From assembly GCA_964019695.1 (NCBI GenBank), contig OZ026518.1, forward strand, positions 87,725,950 through 87,789,949: a DNA stretch of 64,000 bases. Reading direction: 5' to 3'. Origin of the DNA: Loripinus fragilis (Eukaryota > Mollusca > Bivalvia > Lucinida > Lucinidae). The position numbers and the translations under genes are program-made. This document shows positions 39,695 through 49,930 of the stretch, piece after piece. Numbering within the stretch: the stretch's first letter is position 1; the number at the start of each line of letters is the position of its first letter. A model generated the notes under the pieces. The model ran no database searches and was not told the origin of the DNA. It saw only the letters and a list, made by a program, of their open reading frames with translations.

Positions 39695-41017
39695 CGAGGG
39701 CTGTTCAAATATGAATGCAAGTAGCTTCATAACTTTCGTCACATATGTGCTACGACAAAATGGTATACGTTTCTATAAAGAATTATATGTCACCTTTAAA
39801 CTGGCACCAGTCCTAAAGAAAAATACAGTATACTTATCGAGTTATAAGCCTTTGAATTAGGGTAACCTTAGTATACTAACAAACTCAATGCTTCGAACAT
39901 ACCAGTGATATAGACGAGCGTATAATTCTTCGATAAATTGGTGAATTTTCTCGAAATTTTTATGGAAGTATCCCCATATACTTATATAATGATTCTGTGA
40001 AAGTTGCGAAAATCCGACGTGTTTTTCTTAAATTACATCGAATCGTGTTAACTAATGTCTCCTTATGTTTGCAAATAAATGGTAAACAAAACACCACCTT
40101 TCAGTTTTCAGTCAAACTTTTCTCTAACAAAATGCACGAAGCAACATTTAAACTAGTTTTATCTCAAAGACAATATGTTGATCGCTCATACTGAGTTGTT
40201 GCTACGAATCACTGAAAGATAGTGGGTAATTTCTAAACGCTGAAAAGCATTTTTATTAAGTCAAAACTGCCGTAAGTGAAGGGGTTATAGAACTTGTACT
40301 TAATTTTGTTGCCATAACATTGCGGTTTTAATCTAAATTTGAACGTTAACCTTAAATTTTACCAAAATAGGCATTATTTACAATAAAAATACTCACCTGG
40401 TCTTGATGAATAGACAGATTGAGCATATTCTAACTCATGTAAACACGTCATTAAGAAGCAGAAAAATTCTTGGAAAATGATATAAAGTATGATTACTCTG
40501 TAAATAGAGGACGGAGCGTTTTGAAAACTTCCTTATGACCTATTAAGCATGTTTTAAGCAAAACGCAAAGAAAAAGACCCAGCGATGTTCATTTTTGTAT
40601 CCGCAGTAGATAACTAAAAATGACGTTTATCATAAAATTAATGACGTCACAAACGTGACTGTTTACTCGAGATTGAAACAGGATTATATAAACTTTTTCT
40701 GCAAGCAGCTTTGTCAATGTACCTTAAACTTACATCTAAAATTTGGTGCCATTTAGTCTCAAACTTACAAAGATATGACCCTATATCCGCACATGTACCA
40801 AAACGTGTATGGAACAATGCTTCAGAAAAACATCAGTGTACAGGAATGGCCTTCACATAAGCATCTGTAACTCGAGAAATATTGTGAGTGTTTCTTTATG
40901 TTTGATGCCATTTTAAAGGTGACAAATAGTTCTTTCCAGAAAGGTATGACATTTTGTCGTAGCATATATGTGAAGAAAGTTATGAAGCTACTTGCATTCA
41001 TATTTGAACAGCCCTCG
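39695..41017. mobile_element. Non-autonomous mariner-like element, 1323 bp, TA target duplication
   Basis: Both ends carry a long inverted repeat starting CGAGGGCTGTTCAAATATGA, about 65 bp nearly identical, through a segment including GCTACGACAAAATG. TA flanks each side (39693-39694 and 41018-41019). The GAGGGCTGTTCAA terminus is typical of mariner/IS630-type elements. Internal ORFs are short (at most 65 residues) and I see no transposase. It interrupts the LINE copy of 39100-42866. Confidence 0.85.
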
Positions 41018-42060
41018 TATGTTGGTCGAGGACTTTGCTAGGGTTGTGAGTGTAGGAAAGCAAACTGATATTTGCTGCTGGATTTTTCATCTAGGCATTT
41101 GATAAAGTCAATCACTCAAAGCCCCTTTGGAAGCTCCACCAGTACGGAATCTGAGGCAGTGCACTGTCCTGATAGCTTAGTACTGGTTCAACCCAGGAAG
41201 ACCTGTCCCGCATAACTGAAAGATTATTGAGTGGACGTAAAGAATCAAATCAAAAGCACTGTCCTGGAGCTGTGCATTCTTGGGGAACCAGTCCCAGATG
41301 GTGGTACTTGATGGTGAGGAGTCAGGATCGGTCCCTGTGAGCTCTGGGGTCACCCAGGACTCAGTTCTGGTGCCTATCCTGTCTCTGGCCTACGTCAATG
41401 ACCTACCTGCTGGGTTGTCATCTCAGATATGCCTGTTTGCGAATGATGCAGCCATGTATCTGACAGTTGGAGGTGCGGAAGATGGACAGGTGCTACAAAA
41501 TGACTTGGACAGTGTACAGGGACTAAGCTGGGGGCGACTAGGGCAAAATAGTCCTAAATGGGACCCAGAGAGAAGTGGAAGTCTCTCTAAAAAATTTTGA
41601 AGGGGGGGGGGGGGAAGGGGGGGCTCATTTTTATTCTGTCACCACAAACGCAAGCTGTGGTGACAATCTACTACCACTGCATCGTATTTCTCTTTCCATT
41701 TAATGGCAATAGTATGTTTAATGGTTAATTTGCTTCTAAACTGACAGAAAATGCCGTAATTTTGTGCTATAACTTCTCCCTGTCTGACTGTCACTTCTCC
41801 CTACTTTTCCTGAAGTCACTTCTCCCTACTGTCAGGGCCCAGCTTGAACCCTGGTCTATCCATGTGGAAGGACCGGTGGGACATGGAGTTCAACCCATCC
41901 AAGTGCCAGATGATACGGGTGACAACAGCCAGAAAAGTAATTAGTCCAGTGTATACTTTACAAGTTCAAGTCCTGGAGGTTGTCACCAGTGCAATGTACT
42001 TGGGGTTGATATCTCCAGTGGACCCAGTCTGAAAGTCAAAACTCCTTAGTTCACTGATAA
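41018..42060 (+). pseudogene. Broken LINE, part 2 (RT palm and thumb)
   Basis: Continues the copy of 39100-39505: VEDFARVVSVGKQTDICC, an FDKVNHSKLLWKLHQYGIR-like stretch in shifted frames, NQSQMVVLDGEESGSVPVSS, LAYVNDLPAG and LFANDAAMYL, where FADD has become FAND. Then WDMEFNPSKCQMIRVTTA and SAMYLGLIS. A SINE 3' fragment (41170-41262) and a G-run-bearing stretch (41590-41840) interrupt it. The altered FADD and several stops make it inactive. Confidence 0.85.
41170..41262 (+). repeat. SINE (family 1) 3' fragment inside a broken LINE
   Basis: Only the 3' half is present: AGCTTAGTACTGGTTCAACC to GGACGTAAAGAATCAAATC. GCACTGTCCTG occurs before and after it (41160 and 41257), indicating a target duplication, so this was a 5'-truncated insertion. 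Confidence 0.82.
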
Positions 42061-42489
42061 GAAGAACTCTGAATGATTATACATTAAATCAATTTATCTC
42101 TCTGACACCCTATAATGGCCTTTATAAATGAAAAGTGACTCCTATATGCATGCTTTGACAAACAGTGAAGACCCATGATGTGACATTTCATCAAGGTCTA
42201 CACTGTTTGCCTAGACAAAAGAGATCTTCAGAGAAATGCAATTTTATTTGAAAATTATAACCAGTGGCCCCTCAAATTATACAATGGACCATCCCAACTT
42301 CATTGCATCAAACCAGTGGGAAGAATCCATCAGTGCTTGAAGGGTTAAAATCAGTCCATCAACAACAAAAAAAAGAGAATTATTCAAAGGCCAAAATGGG
42401 AAAGATATACGGTATGCACAAATGACTCCTACTTTTTGCCAGATGGGAGTCCTGAACTCCTGTTTTTAAAATTTAAGTGAGAGCTCTGG

Positions 42490-42866
42490 GACTATCCTGG
42501 AACTCCCGCATAGACCGCATACATGTAACTGGCAACACAAACCGGACATTAGGATTTATCAAACGAAACATCAAGACCAAAAGGTACGAGAGACTGCTTA
42601 CAACACCATGGCCAGCCCCCATCTAGAGTAAACTGCGCCCAGGGCCATTTGGGACCCCCATACTAAAGACAAAATACTCAAGCTGGAAAAAGTACAATGT
42701 TGGGCAGCTAGATGGACCACAAATAACTATGACTATCAGTAAAGGGTCACTGCCATGCACATGCTAGATAGCCTTGGTTGGAGAGCCCAGGAGCAGAGAC
42801 AGGCAGATGTGTGTCTCTGCCTCTTCTTTAAAATTGTATAAGGTATTGTGGCAGGGGCGCAGGACA
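42490..42866 (+). pseudogene. Broken LINE, part 3 (C-terminal region)
   Basis: Resumes after a MITE at about 42110-42348: SRIDRIHVTGNTNRTLGFIK, ILKLEKVQCWAARWTT, MHMLDSLGWRAQEQRQADVC, LCLFFKIV. This is the conserved end of CR1/Jockey ORF2 (RRAARW-type motif and LFKI). It is cut off at its right by a foldback element. Confidence 0.82.
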
Positions 42867-44504
42867 AATTGGCCCAAAACCAACTCGGCCTAAGATGCAA
42901 AACTCGTCCCATGCCAACTCAGCCCAATTTAAGTTTGATAAATAGACAACTCGTCCCACATTTTAAAGGGATTGAAGTAGTTGTGTTTTATCATTTAACT
43001 GCAAGAATCGCCCCTTCACGTTAGCGTATGCGCAGGCTCGCCTGTTCATTCTCTGCTCGTGGATGGCATAAGTACCAACATTTCAGACATAATGAACACT
43101 TTGACATTCGTAAACAAGTTTCAAAGATAAGAGGCCACGCTGTTAAAGTCAATATACCGCACGTTCAAATGAGAATACAAGTAAATTCGCAACCTTACTG
43201 GTCTGAGTATACCAATTCCTTTTCATCTCTCAAAAGATCGTTTCGGTACTAGGAAGCAGTGTGGACCCTCATGAAATGAAGCATCATGCGGCATTTCTTT
43301 TGGGTCTTCTCTGTTGTCCAAATTATACATATTTAAATGTGAAAAAATGGTGCGAGGCTAGAAGTAGAAGCATAAATCCATAGTTCCATACTCTATGTTT
43401 GATAGCAGCGATGGCTCTGACGAGACTGCGCGTATGCACAGGCTCGCCTGATCGTTCTCTGCTTGTCGATGAAATAAGTACCAACATTTCAGACATTATG
43501 AACACTTTGGCATTCATAAACGAGTTTCAAAGATAAGTGACGAAAAAGAGCTTGCTAGGAACTATAAAGTATCTCTCTGGTCGGCAAATAACAAAAGGAA
43601 GAATTGCAAAAATTTTGAATGCCACTGTAAGAACAAAAATGCCTCATCCGACAAAGTTATGCCACATGATCAAATACACTGGTTAAAGACAATGATTTTC
43701 ACACATTTGCGATTCAATAAGGCTGTTGATCAACATAATTACGCCAATAATATTAAGATGATTAAAGGTGTGCATCAATTGACACTTCATCCAAACATGC
43801 TAATCTCCTTAATTGATCAGTTTACAATTTTTAATGGATGGATGGATTGATGGAAGGATGGACTGACGGGCGGACCCATGCGCGGATCCAGGATTATTTG
43901 TTGTGGAGGGGGGTTGGGGGGGGGGGGGGGGGTCCAGGGCTGATGGCCAGAATACAGGTTCCGCAAATGGGACCAATACATACTGGCGTATATACATACA
44001 AACGCATGTACAGACAGGCACATGAATGTTCATGCACAGGCAGACGGATAGACATACGGCATGTGCATGTATAGTCGGCAAACTAAAAGACATACAGATT
44101 AATAGAAACATGCATAATCATGTACAGAGATAATGTCAGAAACATACATTGGCGTGCATGTTAATGCATACATGCGAGTGTCATTATCTTTTAATTTCCC
44201 ATGAAAATGAAATAATTTGGTCCCATAGAGACCAAATTATTTAATTTTCATAGGATATCTAAAAAGGGGGGCATGGAGCGGGTTCGAGCGAACCCCCTGA
44301 ACCCAAACTGGATCCGCCACTGCTTATACATGTATGCTAAGACATTCTAGTTGCATCATATATGAGCATGCAACTCGTTTGTACTTCAAAAATATATGGG
44401 CCGAGTTGTCTTATGAATTTGGGCCGAGTTGTCTTATAAACTTGAGCCGAGTTGGCATGGGTCGAGTTTTATGTTGGCAGAGTTGGTTTTGGGCCGAGTT
44501 GTCC
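42861..44504. mobile_element. Foldback-type element with repeated AACTCGGCCC arms
   Basis: The left arm (42861-42960) contains GGCCCAAAACCAACTCGG, CCATGCCAACTCAGCCCAA and ACAACTCGTCCC. The right arm (44395-44504) holds the same blocks in inverse order and orientation. The interior includes two direct copies of a 115-bp segment (43020-43135 and 43425-43540), a GGAT-rich microsatellite, and an inner element at about 43883-44322 with a run of G's. It lies against the end of the broken LINE. Confidence 0.65.
44200..44252. repeat. Short hairpin
   Basis: ATGAAAATGAAATAATTTGG and CCAAATTATTTAATTTTCAT fold around TCCCATAGAGA, inside the 42.9-44.5 kb foldback. Confidence 0.7.
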
Positions 44505-44529
44505 GTAATTCTTGTGGCAGTGCCTCTTC

Positions 44530-45850
44530 TAGAATACATATAGCCTGTAACTAAGAACAACTTAAAGCATTGCCACTCTTTGGCTTTCCATCGATTTCAA
44601 ACATCTTGGCACTTTTTACAAGTATTCTTTTTTATCCACTGACCATTCTCAAGTAGAATGCCCCGACCAAAAGAGCTGTATGCTCACCAGACCCTGAATC
44701 ATTTAAGGTTGCAGTTAGTGAGCTGTAGCGCTCAAGGCCATAGGGCCAAAAGTTGTAGTTTTTAAACTGTTTTTAGCTCATCTTCATTATTTTAACCCAT
44801 CATATTTCATACCCTTCACTTTTCACTTTTAGCTATTCTTTTCTATAACACAGTTTTGACAACGCATCTGCCTAGGATGTCCTCGCGGGCGTATGGCAGG
44901 ATGAAGAAATATATCAGTAAAGATAAATTGGTAAAGATTCCTTAGTAGGCAACCAACCATAGCACAGATCTTTATTAAAAGCAACTGAAGTATGGCACAA
45001 TATAAGCTCCATTCCTACCAAAGCAGTTACTCACAGTATAAGGATGTAAAGATGAACGTTTTGCCTTTGATTTCTACACTTTCGGCTCCTTTTAGGGTTA
45101 ATTATTGACATCCATCCACAAACAAAAATAAGATGGTCAAACTTTTAATCACCTGTTGAAAGCAATAGTATTTGTAAAGATCGTTTTCAGAGGGGTTACA
45201 CAAAGAAAAATGTATTATTACCTATGACCTCAAAATCATTAGAATTGTAAACACAGAACAGCTGGGAAGTCGACCATAAAATTCTCCTGGTGAGTACCAA
45301 AATTCGAAGAACTGTGGGTCATCCTGTAATAATAAAACCATGTATGCTTGAAATAATAATAATTGGCCAATTGTATCCCTCTTTCTCCTGTTAATATCGA
45401 ATATTTTGGAATATTGCTTTCCGATTTTCTTCTTCTTCGTCGTCGACTGCTCTTTTTGTTTGAAGAGCTATAAAAGGTTACGCTACATATCGAAGTGAAA
45501 CCAAAACGTCCCCACGTCAAACCTGATTCTGAACCGTCCCAGTCAGCATTCTTTCTTTTCTTTCTAACTATATATCTATCTATCTTCCTATACATCTACA
45601 TCTACATCGTACGTTGATCCGTCATCTTTGACAATTATTCAACGGTTGACTTCGTTATGGTAGCACTAGAAAAGATGAAAAAACTAGAGAATATAGGCAG
45701 TTAGAAGTAATATACAGAATAAAAAGAGTAAACAGGTCTAATATGATATAAGAAAAAACAAACAAATAAGAATTCTATGGGATAAAAAGACTAATACATA
45801 AAAAGATAGAAGGAGGAAAGTATTCCCAGTTGCTTTTGGCTCACCAGATA
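44530..45850. other. Unassigned sequence between the foldback and the intact LINE
   Basis: Includes a 118-codon open frame on the minus strand (45595-45239) with low-complexity RRRRRRK and no recognised domain, and a plus-strand CTCCTG/GTGAGTACC donor-like site at 45289. The 3'UTR of the LINE should lie in about 45655-45951. Nothing else is supportable. Confidence 0.5.
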
Positions 45851-45951
45851 AAGACCACTCTGCCTTCCGTGGCGGTACCAGGGCCCTTACGTCCCCGACA
45901 GCACAGCTCCTCACCTGGTGAGTTAATAAGCAACCGGGCCCTTAACGCTGC

Positions 45952-48900
45952 TTAGAAGGATAGGGGGGATAACCCCTTCTTGAAAGATACCAAAGAAGGG
46001 GCCTCAGCAACTGATGCTGGGAGGGAATTCCAAACTGGGATGGTGCGGGGGAAAAAGCTAAATTTATATGAGTCTGTGCGTGTAGATATCTGTCTGTACT
46101 TCTTGGAGTGGGATTGTCTGGTTCTTCCTGTTGAGGAGGTAAGATAATCGTCAGCCTTTATATCCACCAGATCATTTATGATCTTAAACAGTAGGGTAAG
46201 CTGGATTTTTGTCCTCCTGGATTCGAGTGGTTCCCATTGGAGAGCATCAAGCATCGATGATACGCTGCTGGTGTTTCTGAAGCGGTTGGAAACATATCTT
46301 GCAGCCCTGCGTTGGATCATCTCGATCTTTTGTATTAGCTCTTTCTGGCTGGGGTTCCACACGGATGCACAGTATTCCAGGTTTGGCCTGACCATGCTGA
46401 TATAGGCATTTGTCTTGGTTTCGACGCTGGTAGACTTTAAGTTTCGACGCAAGAATCCGAGCATGCTGTTCGATTTCTTTGTGATCCGGTCGATGTGGTT
46501 TTTCCATGACAGCGTTGACTGGAGATCTACGCCCAGGTACTTGGTGGTGTCTTGTACCTCAAGAGTGTGTCCTTTTAGCTGATAGGGATATCTGAGGGGG
46601 GAACGTGATCTAGTGACGCTCAGGGTACTGCACTTTTGAGGGTGAAATTCCATGCCCCACTTGTCTTCCCATTCTGCCAATCTGACAAGATCTTCTTGTA
46701 GTGCCTCTTGGTCTGCATGGTCTCTGATAGTGCGGTAGACGATACAATCATCTGCAAACAGTCTGGTGTTAGATGCTATGTTGTCCGGTAGGTCGTTGAT
46801 AAACAAGAGGAACAGTAACGGACCGAGCACTGAGCCTTGTGGGACCCCGCTGATCACTGGTGCACTTTCCGATTCCGAACCTTCAACAATAACCTTTTGA
46901 GATCGGCCTGTAAGAAAGGATGTTATCCAGCTATGCAGGTGTCCTCTGATGCCGTAATGGTGGAGTTTCCGTAGAAGTCGTTTATGCGGGACTCGGTCGA
47001 ACGCCTTGGAGAAGTCGAGAATCACCATATCTGTTTGGTCACCTCTGTCAAGCGAAGATGATAAGTCGTTGATCAGGGTCACTAGCTGAGTTTCACAACT
47101 TCTCCTGGCCCGGAAACCGTGCTGGCAATCGGAGAGAATTTGATGATGGTCCACATGTTTCATTATGCTACTGGTGATGATATGTTCAAGCATCTTGCAG
47201 CACAGGCAGGTCAGTGAGACTGGGCGATAATTGGCTGGGTCGTATCGCTGGCCTTTCTTGAAGACTGCAGAGACGTTAGCTTGCTTCCAATCCTCAGGGA
47301 CACATCCTGTCTGTAGCGTCCTATTAAAAACAATGGTCAGGATAGGGGCTAATTCCTCTGAGCATTTTCTAAGGATTCGGGCTGGTATCATGTCAGGTCC
47401 AGTTGCTTTCTGTGGGTTGCTTTTCTGTAGAAGCTTCTTAACTCCTTGTTCTGTGACAGTGATATTGTCCATGTCAGGTAAAGGGGTACCATCTGGGTCT
47501 GGAGTGGCTGAACTAGGGTCCTCTCGGGTGAAAACAGAATGATACTGGTGATTGAGTATGTTGGCCTTGTCTGTAGGTGAATTAAACAATCGTCCATTAT
47601 CCTTCAGTGGCGCAATACCTGATGAGTCTTTGCGGAGGGACTTAATATAACTCCAGAACCGTTTCTGTTTAGGTTGGTATGCACTGTCTTGGTCTCCAAC
47701 TTCGATTATGTTGTTTACATAGGACCTGTATGACTGTCGCTCTGATTTCTGTAGAATCCGCTTGCATTCTCTATATTTCCGCACATCTGTCTCATTCCTG
47801 GTCTTCCGCATACGTTGAAAAAGCTTCTGTCGCCGGCGTATCAGAGATCTTACTTTCTTGTCAATCCAGGGTTTCTTCAGCTTGTTTCCCTTGATGAGTC
47901 TTGTTGGGATGTATTTTCTCATAAGTTCAGTGGTGAGCGTCCTGAACTTTGCCCAAAGTTGTTCAGCAGATGAGATTTCCGCCATGTTAATGAAATCTTC
48001 CTTGGCTTGTCGCAGCTCTTCCTTGAGAGAATCAAAGTCTGCTTTACGGTAACAGTTGACCTGTCTTGGAGGAGTGACTATCTTGGCTGGACGAAGGCTT
48101 GATTCCACATAAACTGTTTCGTGGTCAGAAATGCCAGGAATTACTTCAACTCTGTTTACAAGGGACTGGTTGTTGGAGAAGAATAGGTCTAGGGTGTTTC
48201 CTGTATCCTCTGTAATTCGTGTCGGCTCCAGTACCAGTTGATCCAGAAAGTGGTCCTTGCTAATTTGGAGTAGCTGGTGGCATAATCCTGACTTGTACGG
48301 GTTTGGTTTTACAGTCTCTGTTTCCCAGTCAATGTCTCCCAAGTTAAAATCGCCTCCTAACCATGTATGAGCTCCCACTGGAATGCGAGACAGGCAGGTG
48401 TTCAGTTGGTCAAGGTAAGCAGGATCATTTTGATCGGGGGGTCGATAAAGAGAACAAATATATAACTGTGTAGCTCCAGGAATTTGGACATGCACCCATA
48501 CCATCTCACAATATGCATCAACTTTCAGCTCTTCAGGTTCACTACTGATGAACTTCTCAGAGACCATGATGAAGACACCGCCACCTGCTCTGTTGACTCT
48601 GTCTTTTCTATAGACTTTAAAGCCCTTGGGAAATATGGCTGTTGATAGGTGCTGGCTATGTAACCACGATTCCGTTCCTAGAACTATGTCAGCCTGTGTA
48701 GACTCTAATATGTTCTCTAGCTGGGGTCTTTTCTCAACAATTGAGTGGCAGTTTACTATCAGGACTCTGATCGGGATGTCATTTCGCTGCCTTTGGCTGC
48801 GCTGTACTATTGTTGGTTCTTTACTGTCATTTAGGCTTGGGTGAGTGAAGAACTCAGGTGATGTAGAATTGTCTGGTGCAGTAGAACTCGAAACAGACAC

Positions 48901-49512
48901 CGCTTCATGCACGCGAGTGGTGGTTTTAGGTGATGATGTGGCCTGTGGGCTGGTGAAGCTTAAATCCGGATAAATAGTAGTATCATGGGTGAGGGGCTCA
49001 AAGGTATTTGAGGTCTCAAACAACAGAGTGTCAAAGAGGGCAGATGAAAAATTGGGTAACCCACACTGAACACATTCCCAGGATACATTTCTCATGGCTA
49101 AGTAAATACAATCCTTCATGCCCAAGCATTCTTGGTGATACCACACATTGCAGGAATCACAGCAGATGCCTGGAGTAGTCCATTTTACCGCTTTGTGACA
49201 ATATCCGCATGGGTACTTACAAGGTCTTGGACCAGGATTTGGTTCTGGCGCATATGACTCAGCAAGGAGAAGACTGCAAAGATAGATTAACACTAGTTTG
49301 TCTCTGCATACTGGGCCTTTTGCTTTACTACGTGTACTTAACATGGACACAACAAATTGTGAACAACAACCAGGTGAGGGTGATGTTTCAGCATATCTGA
49401 TGTTTACTATTTCATCTCCAGAAGGTACAGAGTCAGGGAGTTTGGCTGAGAGTAGCCTTAAGCAGATAAGCAGAGCGGCTAAGCATAAAAGCAACAGCTG
49501 ATTCTGAAACAT
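45952..49512 (-). CDS. LINE (CR1/Jockey-like non-LTR retrotransposon) single ORF: PHD finger, AP endonuclease, reverse transcriptase
   Basis: An uninterrupted 1186-residue ORF. Residues 1-24 are strongly hydrophobic and signal-like (LLLLCLAALLICLRLL). Residues 98-150 form a PHD-type C4HC3 zinc finger ending NVSWECVQCG. Residues 249-470 are an AP-like endonuclease with LIVNCHS, GTESW, GGDFN (386-390), TLDLFF and SDH (462-464). Residues about 690-960 are the reverse transcriptase with NYRPVSLT, LDFSKAFDRVPHK, GVPQGSVLGP and FADD (919-922, in place of the commoner YADD). The rest is a C-terminal helical region with no obvious RNase H. No stop or frameshift is present, so this copy is young and may still encode a working protein. 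The N-terminal PHD finger is known from some CR1-type elements. Clade assignment is my inference. Confidence 0.93.
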   Translation of the reverse strand: MFQNQLLLLCLAALLICLRLLSAKLPDSVPSGDEIVNIRYAETSPSPGCCSQFVVSMLSTRSKAKGPVCRDKLVLIYLCSLLLAESYAPEPNPGPRPCKYPCGYCHKAVKWTTPGICCDSCNVWYHQECLGMKDCIYLAMRNVSWECVQCGLPNFSSALFDTLLFETSNTFEPLTHDTTIYPDLSFTSPQATSSPKTTTRVHEAVSVSSSTAPDNSTSPEFFTHPSLNDSKEPTIVQRSQRQRNDIPIRVLIVNCHSIVEKRPQLENILESTQADIVLGTESWLHSQHLSTAIFPKGFKVYRKDRVNRAGGGVFIMVSEKFISSEPEELKVDAYCEMVWVHVQIPGATQLYICSLYRPPDQNDPAYLDQLNTCLSRIPVGAHTWLGGDFNLGDIDWETETVKPNPYKSGLCHQLLQISKDHFLDQLVLEPTRITEDTGNTLDLFFSNNQSLVNRVEVIPGISDHETVYVESSLRPAKIVTPPRQVNCYRKADFDSLKEELRQAKEDFINMAEISSAEQLWAKFRTLTTELMRKYIPTRLIKGNKLKKPWIDKKVRSLIRRRQKLFQRMRKTRNETDVRKYRECKRILQKSERQSYRSYVNNIIEVGDQDSAYQPKQKRFWSYIKSLRKDSSGIAPLKDNGRLFNSPTDKANILNHQYHSVFTREDPSSATPDPDGTPLPDMDNITVTEQGVKKLLQKSNPQKATGPDMIPARILRKCSEELAPILTIVFNRTLQTGCVPEDWKQANVSAVFKKGQRYDPANYRPVSLTCLCCKMLEHIITSSIMKHVDHHQILSDCQHGFRARRSCETQLVTLINDLSSSLDRGDQTDMVILDFSKAFDRVPHKRLLRKLHHYGIRGHLHSWITSFLTGRSQKVIVEGSESESAPVISGVPQGSVLGPLLFLLFINDLPDNIASNTRLFADDCIVYRTIRDHADQEALQEDLVRLAEWEDKWGMEFHPQKCSTLSVTRSRSPLRYPYQLKGHTLEVQDTTKYLGVDLQSTLSWKNHIDRITKKSNSMLGFLRRNLKSTSVETKTNAYISMVRPNLEYCASVWNPSQKELIQKIEMIQRRAARYVSNRFRNTSSVSSMLDALQWEPLESRRTKIQLTLLFKIINDLVDIKADDYLTSSTGRTRQSHSKKYRQISTRTDSYKFSFFPRTIPVWNSLPASVAEAPSLVSFKKGLSPLSF

Positions 49513-49830
49513 TTAGCTTATGCCGGATGTTTACATTGCTGCGGTCAAGGTCAATAGCACTTGCATAGCAGCCCGGTGGGTGGGGAGTGTAAGTAGTTAG
49601 AATAACAAGAATACACAAGTGAAACTGATAGTGTCGGAATATTCCGGGAGGATGTCACAAACCATAAGCAACTAGGTGCTTTATTTGATGAATTTGTGTC
49701 TGCAGATAGTTTACTAAGCAAAAACAGTTGAAAAATATAAGGAGCTCAGAGCGGAAGTTGTAGCGTCTGCGCTACCGGAAGTCAATCTACTCAGGCGATC
49801 ATATTTGATCATCTTCTGAGGTGAGTGTTG
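49513..49830 (-). promoter_or_regulatory. Probable LINE 5'UTR with two ETS-like sites (alternatively a separate promoter)
   Basis: This stretch lies immediately upstream of the intact LINE ORF. Around 49750-49790 it has two GGAAGT cores (GCGGAAGTTG and ACCGGAAGTC) in a locally CG-richer patch, followed on the plus strand by CTGAG/GTGAGTG, a good splice donor. Either it is the internal promoter region of the LINE, or it is a TATA-less ETS-type promoter with a noncoding first exon on the plus strand. I see no plus-strand coding exon nearby. Confidence 0.35.
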
Positions 49831-49930
49831 TTTTTTTTTAATTTTGAAAAAAAAAGCTTCTGGCTGAGTCATCTAAATGAGTGTCCTGAACTCCTCTGTG
49901 GTCTCAGCTGCTACCACAGATGGAGCCAGA

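Noticed and set aside
43809..44111. 100-codon and 78-codon frames with proline-rich stretches
   Set aside because: They are produced by a poly-G/poly-C run and a GGAT microsatellite, not coding sequence.
45239..45595. 118-codon open frame on the minus strand with an arginine run
   Set aside because: No domain, low-complexity composition and no supporting splice or start context. It is most likely chance.
46178..49501. Plus-strand open frames of 60-103 codons opposite the LINE ORF
   Set aside because: They are antisense shadows of the 1186-residue LINE frame.
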